Part shown: positions 1-6,479 of the stretch, piece by piece
Numbering within the stretch: the first letter of the stretch is position 1
Layout: every line of letters starts with the position of its first letter
DNA from: Onthomonas sp964456525
GTDB taxonomy: Bacteria > Bacillota > Clostridia > Oscillospirales > Oscillospiraceae
Direction of reading: 5' to 3'
Length of the DNA stretch: 12,823 nt
NCBI GenBank assembly: GCA_964456525.1
Contig: CAYWAP010000045.1
Span: 1 to 12,823 of the forward strand
Translations under genes and position numbers: made by a program
Notes under the pieces: model-generated
What the model was told of the DNA's origin: nothing
The model's database searches: none
What the model saw: only the letters and a program-made list of their open reading frames with translations

Positions 1-32
1 TATCCGAAGATTTGGAGACGCGGGGCACATAT

Positions 33-52
33 TGCGCTGCCCGGGCGGCGCA
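33..52. repeat. GC-rich near-perfect inverted repeat
   Basis: The 20 bases TGCGCTGCCCGGGCGGCGCA form a self-complementary element: ten pairs with one T-G wobble and no spacer, so a hairpin would have to open a CCGG loop. No run of T follows on either strand, so it is not a normal intrinsic terminator. It may be the remains of a terminator for a gene lying left of the window, or chance in GC-rich DNA. The rest of positions 1-157 shows no gene I can support; a short open frame ending at 68 could be the tail of a gene that starts outside the window. Confidence 0.3.
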
Positions 53-157
53 GCACCATGTGCTTTGAGGGCATGGGGAAAATGTCAAAAACCATCTCTC
101 AACAACAAATCATTTTAACGGAAAACGCCAATTTTGTCAATGGAGACTCTAAAATGG

Positions 158-185
158 TTGAACTTTCCTTCGGAGCGTATATAAT
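158..185 (+). promoter_or_regulatory. Putative sigma-A-type promoter of typA
   Basis: TTGAAC at 158-163 and a perfect TATAAT at 180-185 are separated by 16 bp. This lies in an AT-rich stretch that contrasts with the GC-rich genes around it. Transcription would start near 192, giving typA a leader of about 50 nt. No operator-like repeat is visible, so typA may be expressed constitutively. Confidence 0.6.
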
Positions 186-243
186 ACTATCTGTGAAATC
201 ATGTAAAATACGGATGCAAGAAGATAAAGTGAGGCAATCACCA

Positions 244-2073
244 ATGCAACAGATAAATTTGAGGAATGTGGCTATTATCGCCCATGTTGACCATGGCAAG
301 ACGACGCTGGTGGACGCGATGCTCCAGCAGAGCGGCGTTTATCGTGAGAACCAGGAGGTCGTTGAACGGGTCATGGATTCCGGCGACCTGGAGCGTGAGC
401 GCGGCATTACCATTCTGGCCAAAAACACCGCAGTTCACTACAACGACGTGAAAATCAACATTGTTGACACCCCGGGCCATGCGGATTTTGGCGGTGAAGT
501 GGAACGTATCCTGAAAATGGTCAACGGCGTCATCCTGCTGGTGGACGCCGCGGAGGGGCCCATGCCGCAGACCCGCTTCGTTTTGTCCCGGGCGCTGGAG
601 CTGGGCCATCGAGTGATCGTTGTGGTCAATAAAATCGACCGGCCAGACCAGCGCACCCATGAGGTTGTGGACGAGGTGCTGGAGCTGTTTATGGATCTGG
701 ACGCTACGGATGAGCAGCTGGACTCTCCTTTCCTGTTCTGCTCCGCCCGTTCCGGCATCGCCTCGGAGGATCCGGACGTCCCGGGCACCAGCCTGAAACC
801 CCTGTTTGACACCATTTTGGACTATATTCCCGCGCCCGATGTGGAAATAGACAAGCCGTTCCAGATGCTGGTATCTTCCATTGACTATAATGAGTTTGTG
901 GGCCGCATTGCCATTGGCCGCATTGAGCGGGGCGTCCTGAATCAGAATGATGAGATTCAGGTCTGTAACTTCCACGACCCCGAACAGGTTTCCAAGAAGT
1001 TTAAGGCCACCGCCATGTTTGAGTACGATGGGCTGAGCCGGGTTCCCTGCCGCCGGGCAGAGGCCGGAAATATCATTGCCCTCTCCGGGATTGGGGACAT
1101 TACCATTGGAGACACCATCTGTTCTCCGGCTGCCATTGAGCCGCTGGAGTTTGTCAAGGTGTCCGCCCCCACCATGGAGATCACCTTCTCCGTCAACGAT
1201 TCGCCCTATGCAGGACGTGACGGGAAATATGTCACCTCCCGGCAAATTCGGGACCGCCTGTATCGGGAGACGTTGAAGGACGTGTCTCTGCGGGTCAGCG
1301 ACATGGAGGACTCCACCGATTCCTTCCGTGTGGCGGGCCGCGGGGAAATGCACCTGGGAATTCTGATTGAGACCATGCGCCGTGAGGGCTTTGAGTTCCA
1401 GGTATCTCCTCCCCGGGTTCTGTATCAGAAGATTGACGGCGTGCTGTGTGAGCCTGTCGAGCGGGTCGTCATTGACGCCCCCGCAGACTACGTCGGCTCC
1501 ATCATTGAGCAGCTGAGCCAGCGCAAGGGCGATATGCTGGATATGAACCCTGTGGGCGACCGTATGAAGTTGAACTTCCTGGTTCCCACCCGGGGCCTGT
1601 TCGGCTATCGGAACGAGTTCCTGACCGCAACCAAGGGCGAGGGCATTATGGCATCCGTATTTGACTCCTATGCCCCCTTCAAGGGCGAACTGGAGCGCCG
1701 CAACATCGGCTCCCTGATCGCCTCGGAGACAGGCGTTTCCATCACCTATGGCCTGTACAACGGTCAGCAGCGGGGAACGCTGTTCATTGGTGCTGGCGTG
1801 GATGTCTATGAGGGCATGATTGTCGGCTGCACGCCCAAGAACGAGGACATTGTGATTAACGTCTGCAAACGGAAGCAGCTGACCAATACCCGGGCCTCCG
1901 GTTCGGACGATGCGCTGCGCCTGACGCCGCCCAAACAGATGAGTCTGGAGCAATGTCTGGAGTTCCTGGCGGACGACGAGTTGCTGGAGGTCACCCCCCA
2001 CCACCTGCGTCTCCGCAAGAGTATCCTCTCCAACGACCAGCGTATGAAGTCCCTCCACAGTAAAAAGAGATAA
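244..2073 (+). CDS. typA: Ribosome-associated translational GTPase TypA/BipA
   Basis: This is a 609-residue GTPase of the elongation-factor superfamily that acts on the 70S ribosome and 50S assembly, often needed in stress or cold. The G domain is complete: the P-loop AHVDHGKT at residues 13-20, the switch I region RERGITI, DTPGH (G3), NKID (G4) and an SA-type G5. A beta-barrel domain II, EF-G-like domains III and V, and the TypA-specific C-terminal domain (around PTRGLFGYR) follow. The length equals that of the family (about 607-614). I chose the ATG at 244 because GAGG lies 9 nt upstream and the first residues match TypA proteins. The same frame is open further upstream (in-frame ATGs at 58 and 214), but those starts lie at or before the likely transcript start or lack a ribosome binding site. 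The gene is monocistronic, between its own promoter and a strong terminator. Confidence 0.97.
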   Translation: MQQINLRNVAIIAHVDHGKTTLVDAMLQQSGVYRENQEVVERVMDSGDLERERGITILAKNTAVHYNDVKINIVDTPGHADFGGEVERILKMVNGVILLVDAAEGPMPQTRFVLSRALELGHRVIVVVNKIDRPDQRTHEVVDEVLELFMDLDATDEQLDSPFLFCSARSGIASEDPDVPGTSLKPLFDTILDYIPAPDVEIDKPFQMLVSSIDYNEFVGRIAIGRIERGVLNQNDEIQVCNFHDPEQVSKKFKATAMFEYDGLSRVPCRRAEAGNIIALSGIGDITIGDTICSPAAIEPLEFVKVSAPTMEITFSVNDSPYAGRDGKYVTSRQIRDRLYRETLKDVSLRVSDMEDSTDSFRVAGRGEMHLGILIETMRREGFEFQVSPPRVLYQKIDGVLCEPVERVVIDAPADYVGSIIEQLSQRKGDMLDMNPVGDRMKLNFLVPTRGLFGYRNEFLTATKGEGIMASVFDSYAPFKGELERRNIGSLIASETGVSITYGLYNGQQRGTLFIGAGVDVYEGMIVGCTPKNEDIVINVCKRKQLTNTRASGSDDALRLTPPKQMSLEQCLEFLADDELLEVTPHHLRLRKSILSNDQRMKSLHSKKR

Positions 2074-2076
2074 ATT

Positions 2077-2127
2077 CCATCTGGTCTGAAAACACCGACC
2101 TCCCGGCCAAGCCGGAGAACCAGATGG
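2077..2127 (+). other. Structured 3' untranslated element after typA
   Basis: The arms CCATCTGGT (2077-2085) and ACCAGATGG (2119-2127) are a perfect 9-bp inverted repeat. They enclose a smaller hairpin CCGGC-caa-GCCGG (2103-2115). The predicted long stem with an internal hairpin begins 4 nt after the typA stop and lies directly before the terminator hairpin. It has no T tract of its own. It could stabilise the typA mRNA 3' end or be a processed 3' RNA; neither is shown by sequence alone. Confidence 0.45.
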
Positions 2128-2130
2128 GCA

Positions 2131-2168
2131 AGAGAGCCGGCTGCGCAATGGGCGCGGCCGGCTCTTTT
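2131..2168 (+). terminator. Intrinsic terminator of typA
   Basis: A 14-bp GC-rich stem (2133-2146 paired with 2152-2165, one T-G wobble) with a five-base loop AATGG is followed by TTTT at 2165-2168. It ends the typA transcript. On the other strand it is followed only by CTCTTG, so it may also slow the converging leftward reductase transcript, but less efficiently. Positions 2169-2298 hold no gene; I see only two adjacent copies of GGGGGAAAC at 2270-2288. Confidence 0.85.
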
Positions 2169-2298
2169 CAATCTCACCGTGTGGAGGCAAGGGGCAAATA
2201 TTCGGGCGGCTGCAATCCCCTGGCGGTTCCTCTTGCCTGCCGCCCCCGATCCATGGGCCGGGCAAACAAGGGGGAAACAGGGGGAAACCTCCGCGTTT

Positions 2299-3957
2299 TT
2301 ATATCTCCCGCAGCATATCCAGCACCTGCTGGATATTTTTTCGTCCAAAGGACACCCGCTCCTCGTTGATGACCAGACAGGGAACGCTCACGACCTGATA
2401 GCGAGTTTTCAGGCCCTGAAAATGGTGGACATCGTATACCTCAGCGGACACATGGGGGTTTTCCGCCGCGATGTGTTGGGCGGCCACGACCAGATCGGGG
2501 CACATGGTACACGCCAGGGAAACCAAAATTTTAACGTTGACCGGTTTTTGGATTGCTTCGATCTCACGGTGAATCTGCTCATCCAATGCCTGTCCGGGGC
2601 CGGATGCGTTGTAAAGCCCCAGCACAAAGGAGGTAAACTCGTGGCCGCCCGGAACGCCGTGGAAGGCCAGCCCGGTCTCCTGACCGTCTGCCAGACAGAT
2701 CTTCACACAGGGAGCGGTTTCCGAGGACGCCTGACGGTCCGCGATCTGAACCGAAATTTTGTCAGACAGTCTGGCCAGCGCCTCCATATACCCTTCCAAC
2801 TCCCGGGAGACCGGGCGGTCATCCAGATATAGCTTCAGCAGCAGAGGCCGGTCCATTTTCTCAAAAACCGTCTCCAGCTGGGCCCTCACGTCGTGGGTGA
2901 GGAGATCGCCGGAGTCGGTTGGCGCCTCTGCCAGAGGCGTTGCGGACGGCTTTTTGTGGGCCTTGGGCTTGGGAGGGATGGGGTGCAGGCCGGTTTTTCG
3001 CTGCATAGCTGCGGCGTATTTTTCCAGCTCGGTGGCGGCCAAGGCCCCGTCTCCGGTGGCGGTGACCACCTGCCGCAGGGGTTTGATACACACGTCTCCC
3101 GCCGCGTACAGGCCGTCTACACTGGTTTTCTGGGTCGCGTCGGTGATCACATAGCCCTGCTCGTTCCGCTCCACCAGCCCCTTGACCAGCTCGGTAGCGG
3201 GGTCGTAGCCCACAAACACGAATACGCCAAACGCATCCCCATTCTCAGATCGGTATTCCGTCACCTCACCGGTGGCGGTATTTCGATAGCGGATATAATT
3301 CAAGCCCCTTTCACCGGCCACCTCTTCTACAACCGTATTGGTGAGGACGGTGATTTTTTCGTGTTTTTTTGCCTTATCCGCAACGGATGCGGCGCAGGAG
3401 AAGTCTTCACTGCGCACCAGAATGGTCACATGGCGGGCAAATTTGGTCAGGAACACGCTCTCCTCTGCGGCGGCGTAGCCGCCGCCCACCACGAACACTT
3501 CTTTCCCCGTGAAGAACTCTCCATCGCAGGTGGCGCAATAGGCCACGCCCCGGCCCTTATAGGTCTCCTCGCCCTGGAAGCCAACGGGTCTGGGATGGGC
3601 GCCGGTGGCCAACAGGATGCCAAAGCACTGGTAGTCCCCCCGGTTTGTGTGAACGGTTTTCACATCCCCCGTCAGGTGGAACGCCTCCGCCTCAGCCATG
3701 AGAAACTCCGCGCCGAAGTTCTCCGCCTGACGGCGCATGGTCTCGGTCAGTTCCTTGCCGCTGGCGCTCTCCACGCCGGGATAGTTCACCACCTCATGGG
3801 TGATGGTAATCTGCCCGCCAAACTGCTCTTTTTCCAGAACAAGCACCCGGTATTTGGCCCGGGCCAGATAGAGCGCGGCGGTCAGCCCGGCGGGGCCGCC
3901 CCCCACCACAAGGACATCGTACAGCCTGTCCCGGCTGGAATCCATTGACGCCTTCAT
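2299..3957 (-). CDS. AhpF/TrxB-like flavoprotein disulfide reductase with swapped domain order
   Basis: A 552-residue reductase that probably passes electrons from a reduced nicotinamide through FAD and two disulfides to AhpC. The N-terminal half is a thioredoxin-reductase core: FAD motif GGGPAG (19-24), redox pair C141-A-T-C144 followed by DG, nucleotide motif GGGYAA (158-163) and the C-terminal FAD motif AGD (286-288). The HRRxxxR signature of NADPH-dependent thioredoxin reductases is replaced around VRSEDF, so NADH or another donor is possible. A Pro/Lys/Ala-rich linker (about 318-356) leads to two thioredoxin-like folds; the second holds C483-T-M-C486 and a VPCL cis-Pro segment, as in the N-terminal domain of E. 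coli AhpF (CHNC). The order is therefore reversed relative to AhpF. The ATG at 3957 shares its A with the ahpC stop (TGATG), implying translational coupling. A second ATG at 3945, preceded by AAGG, is an alternative start. Confidence 0.88.
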   Translation of the reverse strand: MKASMDSSRDRLYDVLVVGGGPAGLTAALYLARAKYRVLVLEKEQFGGQITITHEVVNYPGVESASGKELTETMRRQAENFGAEFLMAEAEAFHLTGDVKTVHTNRGDYQCFGILLATGAHPRPVGFQGEETYKGRGVAYCATCDGEFFTGKEVFVVGGGYAAAEESVFLTKFARHVTILVRSEDFSCAASVADKAKKHEKITVLTNTVVEEVAGERGLNYIRYRNTATGEVTEYRSENGDAFGVFVFVGYDPATELVKGLVERNEQGYVITDATQKTSVDGLYAAGDVCIKPLRQVVTATGDGALAATELEKYAAAMQRKTGLHPIPPKPKAHKKPSATPLAEAPTDSGDLLTHDVRAQLETVFEKMDRPLLLKLYLDDRPVSRELEGYMEALARLSDKISVQIADRQASSETAPCVKICLADGQETGLAFHGVPGGHEFTSFVLGLYNASGPGQALDEQIHREIEAIQKPVNVKILVSLACTMCPDLVVAAQHIAAENPHVSAEVYDVHHFQGLKTRYQVVSVPCLVINEERVSFGRKNIQQVLDMLREI

Positions 3958-4520
3958 CACAGCTGACCGACCAGATCCAGGCTGGGCTTCAGGGTTTCCG
4001 CGCCGGGCTTCCAGTTGGCGGGGCAGACCTGATCGCCGTGGGCGTGGACGAACTGACATGCCTGCACCTTGCGGAGCAGTTCCTCCGCGTTGCGCCCCAC
4101 GTTGCCGGCGGTCACTTCGTAGCCCACGATCTTGCCATCAGGGTTCACGATAAAGGTGCCCCGCTCGGCCAGCCCGTCCGAGGGGATGAGTACCTCGAAA
4201 TCACGGGAGAGCTTGTGGGTGGGGTCCGCTAACATGGGATACTGGATTTTCCGGATGCGCTCGGAGGCGTCATGCCATGCCTTGTGAACAAAGTGGGTAT
4301 CGGTGGACACGGCATAGATCTCACAGCCCACAGCCTGGAACGCCTGATACCGATCCGCCAGATCTTCCAGCTCCGTGGGGCATACAAAGCTGAAATCCGC
4401 CGGATAGAAGAAAAACACGCTCCATTTTCCCAGAACATCCTCCTTGGAGACAAACTTAAAATCGTTGTCGTGGAACGCATATACCTTAAAGTCGGAAACT
4501 TCTTTGTTGATGATAGACAC
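3957..4520 (-). CDS. ahpC: Alkyl hydroperoxide reductase subunit C (typical 2-Cys peroxiredoxin)
   Basis: This cytosolic peroxiredoxin reduces hydrogen peroxide, organic peroxides and probably peroxynitrite. The 187 residues match E. coli AhpC in length and closely in sequence (for example FFFYPADFSFVCPTE, AVSTDTHF, HKAWH, SLDLVG near the end). The peroxidatic cysteine is C47 in FVCPTE and the resolving cysteine is C166 in QVCPANW, so the disulfide would form between the two subunits of a dimer. The start is a GTG at 4520: AAAGGAAGG ends six nt before it, and the resulting N-terminus (MSIINKEV) fits the family. The frame is open further upstream without a better start. It lies 48 nt after the superoxide reductase gene and overlaps by one base the reductase gene that should recycle it. 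Confidence 0.97.
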   Translation of the reverse strand: MSIINKEVSDFKVYAFHDNDFKFVSKEDVLGKWSVFFFYPADFSFVCPTELEDLADRYQAFQAVGCEIYAVSTDTHFVHKAWHDASERIRKIQYPMLADPTHKLSRDFEVLIPSDGLAERGTFIVNPDGKIVGYEVTAGNVGRNAEELLRKVQACQFVHAHGDQVCPANWKPGAETLKPSLDLVGQL

Positions 4521-4526
4521 AATAAT

Positions 4527-4535
4527 CCTTCCTTT
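4527..4535 (-). promoter_or_regulatory. Ribosome binding site fixing the GTG start of ahpC
   Basis: On the minus strand AAAGGAAGG lies six nt before GTG at 4518-4520. It decides the start, because the open frame continues upstream to 4565 with an ATG that lacks such a site and would add residues foreign to AhpC. Confidence 0.8.
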
Positions 4536-4568
4536 CGCTTGTGCGTGCTGACAGTTCTCAAACAAAAC

Positions 4569-4943
4569 CTAAGCCTTCCAGAGGCTATGCAAATTACAAA
4601 ACGCATACACAGCTTCCACCTCGTCCCCCTCGCACAGGGCAAAGCAGGCCTGGGGCGGATCGCCGGGCTTCAGCCGTTTGTGCTGGCTGCCCTGACTGGT
4701 CTGAAGGCAGACCCACTCGATATAGTGTTCCTGGGTCATGGGGTGCTCCACGGCGCCAACGCGCACCGTCACCCGATTGCCCTGAACGCGGCAGACGGGA
4801 ACGTGCTTTTCCTGGGCCGCGTCCGTGGTTCCCGGTTCCACCTTCTGCATGTTTTCGCCGCAACAGCGCACGGGAACGCCGCAGTCGCGAATCATGGAGA
4901 TCAGGTTGCCGCAGTGCCGGCAGATGAAAAAGGTTTGATTCAT
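4569..4943 (-). CDS. dfx: Desulfoferrodoxin (two-iron superoxide reductase)
   Basis: This 124-residue enzyme reduces superoxide to hydrogen peroxide without releasing oxygen, a defence typical of anaerobes; the electron donor is usually rubredoxin. Both metal centres are complete. The N-terminal desulforedoxin-like centre I has C8, C11 and the adjacent pair C27-C28. The catalytic centre II has H47 (in EKHVP, with the conserved lysine K46), H67, H73, C116 and H119 (CNLH), i.e. the Fe(His)4Cys site. The length equals the family norm of about 125. The ATG at 4943 is preceded by GGAGGG at a 6-nt distance. It is the first gene of a leftward operon with ahpC and the AhpF-like reductase. Its product hydrogen peroxide is the substrate of the next gene, so the order follows the detoxification path. 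Confidence 0.96.
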   Translation of the reverse strand: MNQTFFICRHCGNLISMIRDCGVPVRCCGENMQKVEPGTTDAAQEKHVPVCRVQGNRVTVRVGAVEHPMTQEHYIEWVCLQTSQGSQHKRLKPGDPPQACFALCEGDEVEAVYAFCNLHSLWKA

Positions 4944-4986
4944 AGCATGCCCTCCTTGTACGTAAAGTGTGCCCCAAAAAGCATAA

Positions 4987-5017
4987 ATAATACGCCTGAC
5001 GAAGGGCATACTATGCC
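4987..5017 (-). promoter_or_regulatory. Possible promoter of the dfx-ahpC-reductase operon
   Basis: On the minus strand TATTAT (4987-4992) resembles a -10 box and would start transcripts near 4980, about 37 nt before the dfx ATG. No good -35 box exists at the right distance. That position (about 5010-5015) is instead covered by the 13-bp palindrome at 5005-5017, as expected if a regulator sets the activity. No PerR-like TTATAATnATTATAA box was found by eye. Confidence 0.35.
5005..5017. promoter_or_regulatory. 13-bp perfect palindrome, candidate operator in the divergent region
   Basis: GGCATA-C-TATGCC is a perfect 6-1-6 inverted repeat in the 108-bp gap between dfx (leftward) and the MFS gene (rightward). 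Its centre (5011) coincides with the expected -35 position of the dfx promoter and lies 41 bp before the MFS start codon. It could bind a dimeric regulator that controls either or both transcripts. No regulator gene is adjacent, so the protein is unknown. Only one copy is seen in the window. Confidence 0.4.
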
Positions 5018-5051
5018 TAAGCCCGAAAATAAAAAATTCAGGAGGTAGGCC

Positions 5052-6479
5052 ATGGAGAAACATCCGAAATCCTATATGCAGGGATTTATCCCCTATGCCT
5101 TCGCGGCCTTTCTGGTGGGGATCGTGGGCGGCTTTTCAACTGTGCTGGGGCCGGCTGTTGTGCAGGACATCGGCATTGCCTACAACAACACAACCTGGAC
5201 CGCCCTGTCCCAAGCCATGTCCACGGCGGCCTGCGCGCCCATTCTGGGAAAACTGGGCGATGTGATCGGCCGCCGCACCACCCTGCTGCTGGGGATCGCC
5301 ATTTACACGCTGGGAAATGTGCTCACCGCACTGGCAGCGTCTTTGTTGTTTATGATGGTGGCCCGGTTTATCGTCGGAGTGGGAAGCGCCGCCATTGCCC
5401 CTGTTGTGTTATCCTATATCGTCACGGAATTTCCCCCCAATGCCGTGGCCAAGGGGTTTTCCCTCTATATGCTCCTCTCCAGCGCGGCTGTGATCGTTGG
5501 CCCCACGCTGGGCGGGCTGATCATCGCCTCCTACGGTTGGAGGGCTATGATCTGGGTATGCGTTGCCATCGCCCTGCCGGTTTTTCTGGTATGCCTGCTC
5601 CGCCGGGGCGAAAACCAGTCCGCCCGCGGCTCTCTGGCGGGGTTTGACGGAACCGGCGCCGTTCTGGTGCTGATCTTCTTCAGCCTTGTCCTGTGCGTTC
5701 CCTCGTTTGGGCAAAATCTGGGGTGGACTTCCACCGCCTTTCTGGGGGCCGTCCTCGCCGCCGCCCTCTCGTTTATCGGGCTTGTTCTGGTGGAGAGAAA
5801 AGCGGCCCATCCCATTTTGCCGGGGAACTTTATGCGCCGGCGGGCCTTTGTGCTGCCCGTTCTGGCCCTTTTCCTCACCCAGGGGCTGATGCAGGCCAAC
5901 ATGACCAATCTGATTGTGTTTGTGAACTACACCCAGCCGCAAAACACCGTCATTTCCGGTTACGCCATCTCGATTATGTACCTGGGCATGTCCCTTGGAG
6001 CGGTGATTTTGGGGCCGCTGGCTGACCGGTGGGAGCCGAAGGCGGTGCTGACCGGCTCCTTTGCCCTGACGGGAATCGGCTGCGCCATTATGCTGCTCTT
6101 TTCGGCGGACACCTCCGTCCTGATGATGGCCCTTTCCCTCGGCATTCTGGGCTTTGGTCTGGGGGGAAACAGCACCATTTTTATGAAGGTGGCCCTCTCG
6201 GATGCCCCGGCCGGTCAGGCCGGCGCCGGAACGGGAACCTATGGCCTGTTTCGCGATTTGGCGGCCCCCTTTGGGGTGGCTGTTTTTGTGCCCATGTTCA
6301 CCAACCGGATCACGCGTCTCGTTGCCGATGGAACAGCAGCCGCCACCGCCGCCGTCCGCTCCATGGAGTCCTTAGCGATCGTTGAAATTTTTTGCGTCGT
6401 TGCCGGCATAGCCATTGTGCGCATGCTTCCAAACATTCATAAAAAGGAGAGGAGTTTTCCCCATGAGATTGAAGGATAA
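5052..6479 (+). CDS. MFS transporter, DHA2-like 14-helix drug/solute:H+ antiporter family
   Basis: A 475-residue inner-membrane transporter. I count 14 hydrophobic segments, beginning around residues 12-37 and ending with one near 440-460 before a short basic tail, which fits the DHA2 subgroup (EmrB/QacA type). Motif A is seen after helix 2 as GKLGDVIGRR and the antiporter motif C in helix 5 as GPTLGG. The ATG at 5052 has AGGAGGT close upstream. The 3' end overlaps the SDR gene by 17 nt, so the two are one transcription unit and probably share a task, such as export or import of the SDR substrate or product. Given the hydroxysteroid-dehydrogenase-like partner, a bile-acid or steroid substrate is possible, but family alone does not give specificity; multidrug export is the default alternative. 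Confidence 0.9.
   Translation: MEKHPKSYMQGFIPYAFAAFLVGIVGGFSTVLGPAVVQDIGIAYNNTTWTALSQAMSTAACAPILGKLGDVIGRRTTLLLGIAIYTLGNVLTALAASLLFMMVARFIVGVGSAAIAPVVLSYIVTEFPPNAVAKGFSLYMLLSSAAVIVGPTLGGLIIASYGWRAMIWVCVAIALPVFLVCLLRRGENQSARGSLAGFDGTGAVLVLIFFSLVLCVPSFGQNLGWTSTAFLGAVLAAALSFIGLVLVERKAAHPILPGNFMRRRAFVLPVLALFLTQGLMQANMTNLIVFVNYTQPQNTVISGYAISIMYLGMSLGAVILGPLADRWEPKAVLTGSFALTGIGCAIMLLFSADTSVLMMALSLGILGFGLGGNSTIFMKVALSDAPAGQAGAGTGTYGLFRDLAAPFGVAVFVPMFTNRITRLVADGTAAATAAVRSMESLAIVEIFCVVAGIAIVRMLPNIHKKERSFPHEIEG

Noticed and set aside
58..243. In-frame N-terminal extension of TypA (ATG at 58 or 214)
   Set aside because: TypA proteins start near MQQINLRN; the promoter lies at 158-185, inside the extension, and the ATG at 214 has no ribosome binding site.
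238..2265. Very long open frame on the minus strand across typA
   Set aside because: It mirrors the typA codons in a GC-rich gene, has no recognisable domain or ribosome binding site and is antisense to a clear family member.
2893..3948. Long plus-strand open frame across the reductase
   Set aside because: It is antisense to a gene with complete FAD and disulfide motifs and shows no domain.
3958..4059. Arg/Pro-rich N-terminal extension of the reductase
   Set aside because: It would overlap ahpC by about 100 nt in another frame and its residues look like shadow translation; the ATG at 3957 overlapping the ahpC stop is the natural start.
4521..5051. PerR box or Rex site in front of ahpC or dfx
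   Set aside because: No TTATAATnATTATAA or TTGTTAnnnnnnTTAACAA-like sequence could be seen; only the GGCATA palindrome is present.
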